A stretch of 64,000 nucleotides of DNA from Psychromicrobium lacuslunae (GTDB lineage: Bacteria > Actinomycetota > Actinomycetes > Actinomycetales > Micrococcaceae): contig NZ_CP011005.1 of NCBI RefSeq assembly GCF_000950575.1, positions 868,001 to 932,000 on the forward strand. Reading direction: 5' to 3'. A program made the position numbers and the translations under genes. The notes under the pieces were generated by a model. The model ran no database searches. It was not told the DNA's origin and was given only the letters and a program-made list of their open reading frames with translations. This document shows positions 53,224 through 61,872 of the stretch, piece after piece; the first letter of the stretch is position 1, and each line of letters starts with the position of its first letter.

Positions 53224-54579
53224 ATGGCGCGGGTAAAAGCTGATAAGTACACCCAATTCGTTTCGCAAGGTTTCGGTAAGGAACTGGCAAAAAAGCTGGG
53301 CCTGCCGCAACCGGCTATTCTGCGTCGTTTTGATCCCACCCAGCCGCTGATCAGCGGGCCGGTGCTGGTGATCGGTTCCTCTGCTGGGGCCGATGACTTG
53401 GCTCATGCGCTGCTCGATTGGCAACTCGACGTCCGCCGGGTCGCCACCCCGAAGCAGAAGCTCGGCGCCATCATCCTGGTGCTCGACGAGCTGGCCGATC
53501 CTACTGAGCTTTCCGAACCGATCCGGACCGCCGGAGCCTCGTTACGTGACCTCTCGCCAAACGCTCGCTTGGTGACCATTTCGCGTCCAGCCACCGCGGA
53601 TCAGGAACCCGCAATGGCGGCAGCGCGGAACGGCGTTGACGGTATTTTGCGTTCGCTTGCCAAGGAGCTTCGCGCTGGGGCTACCGGCAACGGCATTGTG
53701 CTAGCCGATGGGGTGCGTACCGTTGCGCCGAGCGCCCTGGGTGCGCTGCGCTTCTTCCTCTCTGGGCGCTCAGCCTTTGTCGATGGACAATTTCTCACGG
53801 TGAGCACCGATGCCGGCGAAGCTCCGGCAGATTGGGCCCGCCCGTTGGAGGGGAAGGTGGCGGTGGTCACCGGTGCGGCGCGAGGTATCGGTGCCGCCAT
53901 CGCTAGAACCTTAGCCCGTGACGGTGCCAGGTTAATTGTGGTCGACGTACCACCGGCCGGGGATCACCTGGCCGCCGTCGCCAATCAGGTGGCTGGTACT
54001 GCGCTGCAACTGGATATCACCCGGGAGGACGCTGGAGAAAAGATTCTGGCGCACGCCAAGGAGCGGTACGGGCGGATCGATATTGTGGTGCACAACGCCG
54101 GAATCACCCGGGACAAGCTGCTGGCGAATATGGATCAGGGTCGTTGGGATTCGGTGATTGCCGTCAATATTGCCGCCCAATTGCGGATTAACCGGGCGCT
54201 TTTGGCCTCTCCGGTCTTCACTGCCGAGAGGCCGCACATCGTCTCGGTAGCCTCGATCAGCGGTATTGCCGGCAATCGTGGCCAGACCAATTACGCTGCC
54301 TCGAAGGCCGGAGTGATCGGTATGGTGCGCTCTACTGCTGGCCTGCTGGCACCGCTGAATGGCACGATCAACGCGGTGGCCCCGGGATTCATTGAAACCG
54401 ATATGACCGCGAAGATCCCGTTCGCTACCCGAGAGGTTGCCCGGCGACTCAACTCGCTGCAGCAAGGTGGTCAACCGGAAGACGTTGCCGAGACCATCGC
54501 TTTCCTGGCCAGCGATGTGGCTGGTGGGATCACCGGTAATGTGCTCAGGGTCTGCGGCCAGAACCTGGTGGGGCAATGA
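53224..54579 (+). CDS. fabG4: FabG4-like high-molecular-weight 3-oxoacyl reductase
   Basis: A 451-residue two-domain SDR. The N-terminal about 205 residues form a degenerate flavodoxin-like/Rossmann domain. The C-terminal domain starts with VTGAARGIGAAIA near 214, contains NAGITRDKLL and the YAASK pair near 356-360, and ends in FabG style (NAVAPGFIETDMT). HMw FabG reduces 3-oxoacyl-CoA with NADH. ATG at 53224 is two bases after the thiolase stop; its own stop overlaps the MaoC ATG. Confidence 0.92.
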   Translation: MARVKADKYTQFVSQGFGKELAKKLGLPQPAILRRFDPTQPLISGPVLVIGSSAGADDLAHALLDWQLDVRRVATPKQKLGAIILVLDELADPTELSEPIRTAGASLRDLSPNARLVTISRPATADQEPAMAAARNGVDGILRSLAKELRAGATGNGIVLADGVRTVAPSALGALRFFLSGRSAFVDGQFLTVSTDAGEAPADWARPLEGKVAVVTGAARGIGAAIARTLARDGARLIVVDVPPAGDHLAAVANQVAGTALQLDITREDAGEKILAHAKERYGRIDIVVHNAGITRDKLLANMDQGRWDSVIAVNIAAQLRINRALLASPVFTAERPHIVSVASISGIAGNRGQTNYAASKAGVIGMVRSTAGLLAPLNGTINAVAPGFIETDMTAKIPFATREVARRLNSLQQGGQPEDVAETIAFLASDVAGGITGNVLRVCGQNLVGQ

Positions 54580-55496
54580 GTACCGCCGAACCGGTGGCAA
54601 GTGTCGCCGAACCGAGGAAGATTATTGAACTCAGTGAAGCGCCGTCTTTGTCGAAACTCTATGCCAAGGCCGCAAGTAGCACCGCGCTGGGACTGGTCGG
54701 TCTAGCCCGCCGTTCTTCGGTATTTCCCAATACCGAGTATCGGCTGAGCGGTTTGCGTGCGGATCGCGAAAAACTTCGTGATTTCAACCGGCTCATGCAT
54801 GGCAGTGATCGAGATGAGTTGCCAGCCGGTTTCGCGCACATTATGGTCTTCCCGACCTCAATCGCGCTGATGGCTGCTGATGATTTTCCGCTTCCGCTAG
54901 TGGGGGCGGTGCACTTGGCGAACCGAGTCGAGCAACGTCGCCGGGTCGATCCGACCGAGTCATTCAGTGCGCGAGTCTGGGCGCAGAATCCGGCGCAGCA
55001 CCGGGCAGGGACTCAGGTTGAGATTGCTGCCGAGCTGAGCACTGAGCGGGCTGGCGAGGTGGTCTGGAGCTCGGTGTCGACTTACCTCGCCCGCGGGGTC
55101 AAGCTCCCGGGGCTTAGCGCTGTGCAGACACCCGAACGGGAAAAATTCAGTGTCCCTGACGCCAATGCCCAGTGGGCTTTGTCGAGTGATATCGGTCGAC
55201 GCTACGCCGCGCTCTCCGGCGATGTAAACCCGATCCATATGAGCTCCTTGAGCGCCCGGGCACTCGGCATGAAGGGCGCGATTGCGCACGGTATGTATTT
55301 GGCCTCCCGGGCACTTGCCTCGGCGCAGCCAGCGGGGTTGGAAGCCTTTGAATGGCGGGCGGAGTTCGCTACGCCGACCTTCATCCCGGGGCTGGTTTCG
55401 GTTCGCTTCGAGGAAATTGCTGAGGGCGTCAAATACCAAGGCTGGAACGCTCGAAACGGCAAACCGAACTTCTTCGGCAGCGTCAGCCCTCGCTAA
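54576..55496 (+). CDS. MaoC-like (R)-specific enoyl hydratase (HtdX-like)
   Basis: A 306-residue double hot-dog protein. The hydratase 2 motif is DVNPIH near residue 215, followed by KGAIAHGM; the N-terminal hot-dog lacks the catalytic residues. It would hydrate enoyl-CoA or dehydrate 3-hydroxyacyl-CoA next to the FabG4-like enzyme. ATG at 54576 overlaps the reductase stop. It ends at a 26-bp inverted repeat shared with the convergent MFS gene. Confidence 0.92.
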   Translation: MSTAEPVASVAEPRKIIELSEAPSLSKLYAKAASSTALGLVGLARRSSVFPNTEYRLSGLRADREKLRDFNRLMHGSDRDELPAGFAHIMVFPTSIALMAADDFPLPLVGAVHLANRVEQRRRVDPTESFSARVWAQNPAQHRAGTQVEIAAELSTERAGEVVWSSVSTYLARGVKLPGLSAVQTPEREKFSVPDANAQWALSSDIGRRYAALSGDVNPIHMSSLSARALGMKGAIAHGMYLASRALASAQPAGLEAFEWRAEFATPTFIPGLVSVRFEEIAEGVKYQGWNARNGKPNFFGSVSPR

Positions 55497-55514
55497 AACA
55501 TCCGTACCATCCCC

Positions 55515-55573
55515 TCGAGTGTCGAGATACGGGGCTTAAACCGAGGTTTTAAGCCCCGTATCTCGACACTCGA
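55515..55573. terminator. 26-bp perfect inverted repeat between MaoC and MFS genes
   Basis: Arms 55515-55540 and 55548-55573 are exact reverse complements with a 7-nt loop. The right arm contains the TAA stop of the leftward transporter gene. This is the longest perfect hairpin found here and a likely bidirectional terminator. Confidence 0.82.
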
Positions 55574-56874
55574 TGGGTTTGACGGGTTTGAGTTGATTGA
55601 GCAGGAGCGTCCGGGCGAATCGGGAGTGCGGCTGCCAGGATAGCAACCGCCAATAGCAAAGCGCCGGTGGCAAAGAGCATCGGACCGACCCCGCACAGCG
55701 CGATCAAGGGGCCGCCAATCAGCAAGCCGAGCGCCCCACCGGATTCCACCACCACCGACTGCACCGCGAGTAAGGTGCGACGATCCGGTCCGCTGGAGGT
55801 ATTGGTGATTTCCCGCGTGACCGAAACGAATCCCAGCGCGGCACCGAAGCCCGAGAGCAGACCGCCCACCCCAAAGCCCCATGGGCTCAGTAACCAAGCC
55901 ATCAGAATCCAGGCCAGGCCGTTGAGCGCCCAACCCGAACCGGCGACTTTGAGCAGTGGCAACCTGCCAGCCAAGGCGCGGACCACCGGGATGCCCACTA
56001 CCGAACCCAGGCCGTACCCCGTCACGCCAAAGGCATAAAGCACTCCCGGGTTGCCCTGCCGGTAACCTTCAATCGCCATGCCGAGTACGAAAGCAAACCA
56101 AATCAGGCAGGCGGTGCCGCGGATAATCAGCCCACGAACAATCTTCGGACGGCCCCGAAAACTCGCAAGCAGCTGTCCCGCCGACTGTGACTTCTCCGGC
56201 GAAGCCTGCTTCTTGACCGCGGCTGCCGATTCTCTTGTCCCCGGCCGTCGTGCTCCGCTGGCCGCTTCAGATCGTGACGGGCGATTGGTGCGTCGAACCG
56301 GCAAAGCCAGGGCAGCGGAGAGGAGCAAAGCAGCAGACTCGATGAAAAGCATTTGGTGCAATAGCCCAGCCGCAACGGCGAGGGCACCGAGGCCCGGCCC
56401 GATAATCATTGTGCTGCGCGAAATCAGTTCACGCCAGGTCAGCGCACTGGCGGCTTTACCCGGTCCTATCGCGTCGCCAATATCAGCCAGCATGGCATCC
56501 CGGCCGGGGCTGACTAGGGCCGCGCAACCGCCGATCAGTAAGCCGGAGAGAAACAGCGTTGGCGCCGAGAGCGCGGATAGCAGGTCGAGAACTGGCAATA
56601 GCGCGGTACACGCGGCGTAGCAGAGCATCACCAGGGCGAGACGCGGACCGGTGGTCAACCATTGCCGCGCTTTGGGAGCCCACCACGGCGATAGCAGGAT
56701 CGGTAATCCCACCGCGCCAGCTGCCACTCCCGTCGCCGCGGCTGAACCAGTGGCCGAGAGTGCAAGCAAAGGCAGCGCAACCGCAGAGGATTTGGCGGAT
56801 AGATCTGCACAGAGCGCACCGAAGAGCAGAGCGACTAGTTCAACAGCTGGGCGCTGAGCTCGAGAAGTTTTCAC
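55549..56874 (-). CDS. MFS transporter
   Basis: About 441 residues with twelve hydrophobic segments in two groups of six and a central Arg/Ser-rich cytoplasmic loop (residues about 200-240). Recognisable segments include VELVALLFGALCADLS and GLLSGFGAALGFVSVTREI. The substrate is unknown; MFS proteins next to a LysR gene often export small inhibitors. I start at GTG 56874 with GGAGAG upstream; the longer frame to 56940 would crowd the divergent LysR gene. Confidence 0.85.
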   Translation of the reverse strand: MKTSRAQRPAVELVALLFGALCADLSAKSSAVALPLLALSATGSAAATGVAAGAVGLPILLSPWWAPKARQWLTTGPRLALVMLCYAACTALLPVLDLLSALSAPTLFLSGLLIGGCAALVSPGRDAMLADIGDAIGPGKAASALTWRELISRSTMIIGPGLGALAVAAGLLHQMLFIESAALLLSAALALPVRRTNRPSRSEAASGARRPGTRESAAAVKKQASPEKSQSAGQLLASFRGRPKIVRGLIIRGTACLIWFAFVLGMAIEGYRQGNPGVLYAFGVTGYGLGSVVGIPVVRALAGRLPLLKVAGSGWALNGLAWILMAWLLSPWGFGVGGLLSGFGAALGFVSVTREITNTSSGPDRRTLLAVQSVVVESGGALGLLIGGPLIALCGVGPMLFATGALLLAVAILAAALPIRPDAPAQSTQTRQTHRVSRYGA

Positions 56875-56946
56875 CTCTCCAGCTTTGCAAGCTTCGTGAG
56901 CTCGCAGTAGTACGCAAACACCGAGGTCTAGCCATAACATATTCTT

Positions 56947-57807
56947 ATGGCAGATATTCCAGAAGTTGATGACCTAAGACTTGTTCTGGCGATTGCCGAT
57001 GCTGGCTCGGTGGGAGCCGCCGCACGTTCGCTTCTTATTTCCCAACCCTCAGCTTCGAGCAGGCTGAGTCGCTTGGAGCGTCGGCTGGGTGCCGATCTTT
57101 TTTTGCGCACAACGCGGGGAAGTAGCCCGACAGCCGCGGGTGCCGAACTGATTCGCCGCTCACGGCATATCCTTGGCCATCTAGAACAGCTCTTTGACGA
57201 TGTTTTAGGAAGTACCGAGGCGGCGCCCCTCACCATCGGCTGTTTTCACACTCTGGCGGATTCAGTCATGCCCTTGCTGGATGCCGCTTTCCCCGCCGGT
57301 TCGCTGGTGCAGCGGGTTGATCATGGATTGCAGCTTGTTGATTGGGTGGCGGAGGGGAGTATGGACGCCGCCGTCGTCGCCATCGCTGAGCAGATGACGC
57401 TGCCGCAGGGTGTGCGGGCCGAGCGTATCGGCTTTGACCAGTTGGTGGTTTTTGTGCCTCGTGGAGCTCCCACCCCGGGCTCGGGCAAACAACCGCTCAA
57501 AGGTCTGCAGATGCCCACCGCAAGCTACGATCTACGGCAGGACGAGCTGAGGTCACGAATCATTGCCCTGGGTGCCACGCCACGGCCCGGTGCCACCATT
57601 GTCGCGACGATGCGTATGGCCCGGCTGTCAAAACACGCTGCCTTGGTACCGCGCAGTGCTGCCGTCAATGATTTGCACCCGGGGGAGCAGCTACTCGACC
57701 TACCTTTCCGCTGGCGTCTGACCCTCAGCCTGGTGGCCCGAGCGCATCGTGATCCGCGGCTCAATACGATTGGCGAGTATCTGCGCCGGGAATTGGAACT
57801 CAGCTAA
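56947..57807 (+). CDS. LysR family transcriptional regulator
   Basis: A 286-residue LysR protein. The winged HTH is at residues 4-63 (LRLVLAIADAGSVGAAARSL, SQPSASSRLSRLERRLG, FLRTTRG). The C-terminal half is the periplasmic-binding-like effector domain (about 90-280). ATG at 56947 is divergent from the MFS transporter with about 70 nt between, so it likely regulates that transporter; the effector is unknown. Confidence 0.92.
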   Translation: MADIPEVDDLRLVLAIADAGSVGAAARSLLISQPSASSRLSRLERRLGADLFLRTTRGSSPTAAGAELIRRSRHILGHLEQLFDDVLGSTEAAPLTIGCFHTLADSVMPLLDAAFPAGSLVQRVDHGLQLVDWVAEGSMDAAVVAIAEQMTLPQGVRAERIGFDQLVVFVPRGAPTPGSGKQPLKGLQMPTASYDLRQDELRSRIIALGATPRPGATIVATMRMARLSKHAALVPRSAAVNDLHPGEQLLDLPFRWRLTLSLVARAHRDPRLNTIGEYLRRELELS

Positions 57808-57880
57808 AGACACATCGAACGACACTGTGAGGCATTTCGAATGCCCCGCTCAGCTGGTCCGCTGAGACTAGGGTTGGCTC

Positions 57881-58411
57881 ATGATTATTTGGCTCAATGG
57901 CACTCATGGGGTGGGGAAGACCACGACCAGCAGCTTGGTGCAGCGGCTACTGCCCGAATCGCGGGTTCTCGACGCGGAGAAGGTCGGGGAGGTGCTGATG
58001 GATATTAAGCCGGGGCTACCGGCGACTGATAATTTCCAGCACTGGCAGCCGTGGCGACCGCTCGTTGTGGAGACAGCTCGGCGGGTGCTGGAATACACCG
58101 GAGGTCGGTTGGTGATGCCGATGACGGTGCTAGTTGAGAGCTATTGGCGGGAGATCAGCGCCGGTTTATCCGAGCACGGCATAGCGATTCAGCATTTCGT
58201 GCTGCACGCCGAGCAGGACACGCTGCGGGAGCGCATTCAGAACGACGAGGACCTCGGACCCTCTAGTTTCCGTTTCGCCTATCTGGAGGCTTACGCCGAA
58301 GCTGCCCGCAGCTGGCTGCACAACGATGCCGAGGTCATCGACACCACGCACCTCACAGCGGAGCAAAGCGCAGAGCAGATCGTCGCTTCAGTGCTAGGCC
58401 GCCGGGAATAA
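57881..58411 (+). CDS. TmrB-like P-loop ATP-binding protein
   Basis: A 176-residue kinase-like protein. P-loop GTHGVGKTT near residues 7-15, the YDPEKMG-like block LDAEKVGEVL, VMPMTVLVESYW and HFVLHAEQDTLRERI follow the order seen in Bacillus TmrB, a tunicamycin-resistance protein. The function here is not known; related proteins are small nucleotide kinases. ATG at 57881 after a 73-nt gap from LysR. Cytoplasmic, no membrane helix. Confidence 0.85.
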   Translation: MIIWLNGTHGVGKTTTSSLVQRLLPESRVLDAEKVGEVLMDIKPGLPATDNFQHWQPWRPLVVETARRVLEYTGGRLVMPMTVLVESYWREISAGLSEHGIAIQHFVLHAEQDTLRERIQNDEDLGPSSFRFAYLEAYAEAARSWLHNDAEVIDTTHLTAEQSAEQIVASVLGRRE

Positions 58412-58496
58412 CACGCGGCGTGAGTCCTCGTGAGTCCTCAGTGGTTCGCGCGGGAGAAGGCGCGGGGACAACGGCCAAGGGCGCGTTAAAGAAAAC

Positions 58497-58524
58497 GGTC
58501 CCGGCTCAAATTCGAGCCGGGACC
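58497..58524 (-). terminator. Terminator of tRNA-Leu
   Basis: An 11-bp perfect stem GGTCCCGGCTC (58497-58507) with GAGCCGGGACC (58514-58524). Read leftward from the tRNA end, it is followed by GTTTTC. It starts six bases beyond the tRNA 3' end, so it terminates the leftward tRNA transcript. Confidence 0.85.
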
Positions 58525-58529
58525 AACTG

Positions 58530-58612
58530 TGCGCGGAGGGGGACTTGAACCCCCACCCCGTTTCCAGGACTAGCACCTCAAGCTAGCGCGTCTGCCATTC
58601 CGCCACCCGCGC
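58530..58612 (-). tRNA. tRNA-Leu, anticodon GAG
   Basis: An 83-nt class II tRNA on the minus strand. The acceptor stem pairs GCGCGGG with TCCGCGC (one G-U), and the discriminator base is A as expected for Leu. The anticodon stem CTAGC/GCTAG encloses TTGAGGT, giving anticodon GAG. A long variable arm and GGTTCAA T-loop are present. CCA is not encoded. It reads CUC and CUU codons. Confidence 0.96.
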
Positions 58613-58766
58613 AGGTGGACTTTCGAAACCCCTGAAAGCCTCTCGGCGTATCAAAAAGTCATGAAAGCAGCGAGAAAAACCATAACACGATTCTGGGTGA
58701 AAACTTGAATCCGCTGCGCGGTACGCTGGGAAAAGACCCAATGACGATGTGATCGGAGACTGGCGC

Positions 58767-60071
58767 ATGGAACACCCCAAGGCTGAAGAAGAAGTAGTTC
58801 GGATCTGTCAGGAACTGATTCGTTTCGACACCTCCAATTTCGGTGACGGCACCGGGCCGGGGGAGCGCGTCGCCGCTGAATACACCGCGGGCCTGATTGA
58901 GGAAGTCGGCCTGGACACCACCATTTTCGAATCGCAGCCCGGACGCACCTCGGTATTGACCAGAATGGCGGGTAAGGACCCCAGCAAGGGCGCCTTGGTG
59001 GTGCACGGCCATCTCGATGTGGTGCCCGCGCAAAAAGAGGACTGGTCGGTTGACCCGTTCGGAGCCGAGGAGAAGGACGGGCTGATCTGGGGCCGCGGAG
59101 CGGTCGATATGAAAGACATGGACGCTATGATCCTCTCGGTGATGCGCGCCATGGCGCGCGAGGGAAGAGTGCCAGAACGGGACCTGATTTTCGCCTTCTT
59201 TGCGGACGAGGAAGCCGGCGGAACCTACGGTTCGCATTGGGCGGTAGATAACAAACCCGAACTCTTCGAAGGTGCCACCGAGGCGATCAGCGAGGTTGGC
59301 GGCTACTCGACCGAAATTGGTGGCCAGCGCACTTATTTGCTGCAGACCGCAGAGAAGGGGCTTTCCTGGTTACGTTTGCTGGCCCACGGCCGGGCAGGTC
59401 ACGGTTCGCAGATTAACACCGACAACGCGGTTACCAGATTGGCTGCTGCGGTGACTCGCATTGGTCAGTATGACTGGCCCATCGAACTCACCAAAACCAC
59501 GCGCCAATTTCTCGATGGGGTGACGGAGCTGACCGGGGTGGAATTCGATCCCGATAATCCCGAGGAAATACTCAAAGAGCTCGGCACCGTGGCCCGTTTC
59601 GTTGGAGCCACCTTGCAGAACACTACCAATCCCACGGTGCTGCGCAGCGGCTATAAGCACAATGTGATTCCGGGCACCGCTGAGGCGTTGATCGACGCTC
59701 GGACTCTACCGGGGCAGCAGGAGCAAGTGCTGGAGATCGTCAAAGAGCTGGCGGGAGAAGGTGTTGAGGTCAGCTACGCACACCGCGACGTCGATCTGGA
59801 AGTGCCTTTCGCCGGTAATCTGATCGACTCGATGATCGACGCTCTGCACAGCGAGGACCCCGGCGCTAAAGTCTTGCCCTACACCCTTTCCGGGGGCACC
59901 GATAACAAGGCGTTGAGCAGGTTAGGAATTGCCGGTTACGGCTTCGCGCCACTGCAGCTGCCCAATGACCTGGATTTCCCAGCAATGTTCCATGGCGTCG
60001 ACGAGCGGGTTCCCACCGACTCACTGAAGTTCGGTGTCCGGGTGCTGGACCGACTGCTGAGCAGCTACTAA
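58767..60071 (+). CDS. M20 family metallopeptidase/dipeptidase
   Basis: A 434-residue M20 hydrolase. Metal-binding and catalytic blocks are HGHLDVVPA near residue 80, GRGAVDMKDM near 113 and DEEAGG near 151. A dimerisation domain intervenes and SGGTDNKA is near 376. It hydrolyses peptide or acyl-amide bonds; specificity is unknown. ATG at 58767 has CGGAGA upstream; a GTG at 58749 also lies in frame. Its stop overlaps the start of the next gene by one base. Confidence 0.9.
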   Translation: MEHPKAEEEVVRICQELIRFDTSNFGDGTGPGERVAAEYTAGLIEEVGLDTTIFESQPGRTSVLTRMAGKDPSKGALVVHGHLDVVPAQKEDWSVDPFGAEEKDGLIWGRGAVDMKDMDAMILSVMRAMAREGRVPERDLIFAFFADEEAGGTYGSHWAVDNKPELFEGATEAISEVGGYSTEIGGQRTYLLQTAEKGLSWLRLLAHGRAGHGSQINTDNAVTRLAAAVTRIGQYDWPIELTKTTRQFLDGVTELTGVEFDPDNPEEILKELGTVARFVGATLQNTTNPTVLRSGYKHNVIPGTAEALIDARTLPGQQEQVLEIVKELAGEGVEVSYAHRDVDLEVPFAGNLIDSMIDALHSEDPGAKVLPYTLSGGTDNKALSRLGIAGYGFAPLQLPNDLDFPAMFHGVDERVPTDSLKFGVRVLDRLLSSY

Positions 60072-61207
60072 TGACGCAGCCGGTGCAGGAATTGCTCAGC
60101 GATGAGCTGCTGGAACGGTTCCGCGCTCGCGCCGCTGAGTACGACGCGGAGAATCGTTTCTTCACCGAAGACCTCGCGGAGCTTCGTGAGATTGGTTATC
60201 TGAGCTTGTTCGCACAGCCTGAGGGTGGCTTGCGGCTCGCCGCAGCGGCGCAGCGGCGCTTAGCCACTGCTGCGCCCGCCACTGCCTTAGCGATCAATAT
60301 GCACCTGGTCTGGACCGGCGTCGCTCGGCTACTCAAAGACCGCGGCGACGATTCTTTGCAATTCGTGCTTGACGAGGCCGCTGCGGGCGAGGTTTTCGCC
60401 TTTGGTAACTCGGAGCCCGGAAACGACTCGGTGCTCTTCGATTCAAACACTGTCGCCGAACCTTTAGCTGCTGGCGGCTATCGATTCACCGGTCGGAAGA
60501 TCTTCACCTCGCTTTCTCCGGCCTGGACCCGGCTGGGGGTTTTCGGTAAGGACAGCAGTGGTGAGCAGCCGGTACTGGTGCACGGTTTCCTGGACCGGCA
60601 GAGCCCCGGCTACCGGATTTTGGACGACTGGAACACGCTCGGCATGCGCGCCAGCCAATCCAACACCACGTTATTGCAGGGTGTGGAAATCTCGGCGGAA
60701 CGGATTTTCCGTAAGCTACCAGTCGGCCCCAACTCTGATCCCCTGATTTTCGCGATCTTTGCTTGCTTCGAAACCCTGATCGCCTCGGTGTACGCCGGAA
60801 TCGGCGAGCGTGCCGTGCAGCTGGCAGTGCAGGCAGCGCAGACTCGTCGTTCCCAGAAAAACGATTCAGAACTCGCCAAAGACCCGGTGGTTCGGCAACG
60901 CGTCGCGCGGGCGGCGCTGCTAATGGATGGGGTCTACCCGCAGCTAGAGGCGGTGGCCAACGATATCGATCTGCTGGTCGACCGTGGCTCGCAGTGGTTT
61001 CCTAGCCTGGTCGGCCTCAAAATCAGGGCCACCGAGACCGCTCAAGACGTGGTGAAGCTGGCAATAAAAGTGAGCGGCGGAGCGAGCTATTTTGCCAGCG
61101 CCGAACTGAGCCGTCTGTATCGGGATGTGCTGGCCGGGCAATTCCACCCCTCGAGCGAGGACTCCGCGCTGAACACCATTGCTAACGCCTGGCTAGGGCC
61201 AGCCTGA
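60071..61207 (+). CDS. Acyl-CoA dehydrogenase family protein
   Basis: A 378-residue flavoprotein of the acyl-CoA dehydrogenase fold. The nucleotide-binding blocks FAFGNSEPGNDSVLF, TGRKIFTSLSP and the C-terminal SGGASYFASAELSRLYRDVLAGQFHPSSED segment are visible. The Glu base and substrate are unclear. Start at ATG 60071, overlapping the M20 stop. It is coupled to the peptidase, so the two may act on one amide or acylated compound. The last codons form the left arm of a hairpin. Confidence 0.87.
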   Translation: MTQPVQELLSDELLERFRARAAEYDAENRFFTEDLAELREIGYLSLFAQPEGGLRLAAAAQRRLATAAPATALAINMHLVWTGVARLLKDRGDDSLQFVLDEAAAGEVFAFGNSEPGNDSVLFDSNTVAEPLAAGGYRFTGRKIFTSLSPAWTRLGVFGKDSSGEQPVLVHGFLDRQSPGYRILDDWNTLGMRASQSNTTLLQGVEISAERIFRKLPVGPNSDPLIFAIFACFETLIASVYAGIGERAVQLAVQAAQTRRSQKNDSELAKDPVVRQRVARAALLMDGVYPQLEAVANDIDLLVDRGSQWFPSLVGLKIRATETAQDVVKLAIKVSGGASYFASAELSRLYRDVLAGQFHPSSEDSALNTIANAWLGPA

Positions 61208-61220
61208 GCCAGGCGTTAGC
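61181..61220. terminator. 14-bp perfect inverted repeat spanning the acyl-CoA dehydrogenase stop
   Basis: Arms 61181-61194 and 61207-61220 (GCTAACGCCTGGCT and its complement) flank a 12-nt loop, and a second stem CGCTCC/GGAGCG (61220-61233) follows. The first arm is coding and the loop holds the stop. It terminates the rightward gene and may act for the convergent DUF5703 gene. Confidence 0.7.
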
Positions 61221-61276
61221 GCTCCGAGGAGCGAGTCAGCCTGGTCCTCCGACTGTTTTGTCGGCAACCCGCGGCT

Positions 61277-61543
61277 TTAGGCAGTCCTCTGCACTCGGAG
61301 CACCTTACGGCGCAACCAGAACTGCCGACCGCCACCCATATAGAGCCGGCTGCGTTCAAGCTCCCATTTGCCATATTCCGCGTGCTCGGTCAGTCGCTGT
61401 CGTGCGTCATTAATGGATTCGCGCGGACTGACGGTGAGCACCAGGTATTCGTATTGCCGGGCATAATCGCGTTCCCGACGCACCGATCCGGCCTGCTCCT
61501 GGGGGGTGCGGCGTGGAAGCTTTGATTCAAATTCTTCTTCCAT
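61277..61543 (-). CDS. DUF5703 family small protein
   Basis: An 88-residue protein. RDYARQYEYLVLTVSPRESINDAR and ERSRLYMGGGRQFWLRRKVLRV are the conserved features of this actinobacterial family of unknown function. It has no membrane helix. Start ATG at 61543, divergent from the acidic small gene with 39 nt between. Confidence 0.88.
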   Translation of the reverse strand: MEEEFESKLPRRTPQEQAGSVRRERDYARQYEYLVLTVSPRESINDARQRLTEHAEYGKWELERSRLYMGGGRQFWLRRKVLRVQRTA

Positions 61544-61582
61544 GACTCCCTATTTTCGTCCTCAAGGGCTAACGTCTTAGGT

Positions 61583-61843
61583 ATGAGCATAGATCCGCGT
61601 GTCGCATTGCAGACCCTTACTACCGCGCTCGAAGAGCATTTGGCTGCCTCAATTGCGCGTCGCGGAGATGATGATCCCGCCGTTGAGGCCAGTTATTTAG
61701 CCATTGCTGACGCTTTCGAGGTCTATGAGGAAGTGCTCTACGACGCTCACGGCGAAGTTACGCCATTGGTCATTTATGAAGAAGATGACGATGACGATGA
61801 CCTAGATGATCGGGATGAAGATCTAGAGCTCAGCAAAGACTAA
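61583..61843 (+). CDS. Small acidic conserved protein
   Basis: An 86-residue protein with a helical N-terminal part (VALQTLTTALEEHLAA, IADAFEVYEEVLYD) and a C-terminal run of acidic residues (EEDDDDDDLDDRDEDLE). Such proteins are conserved next to DUF5703 in related genomes, as I recall; the function is unknown. ATG at 61583. Confidence 0.75.
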   Translation: MSIDPRVALQTLTTALEEHLAASIARRGDDDPAVEASYLAIADAFEVYEEVLYDAHGEVTPLVIYEEDDDDDDLDDRDEDLELSKD

Positions 61844-61872
61844 GACTGGGCCAGTTCGACACTGCGACTCAG

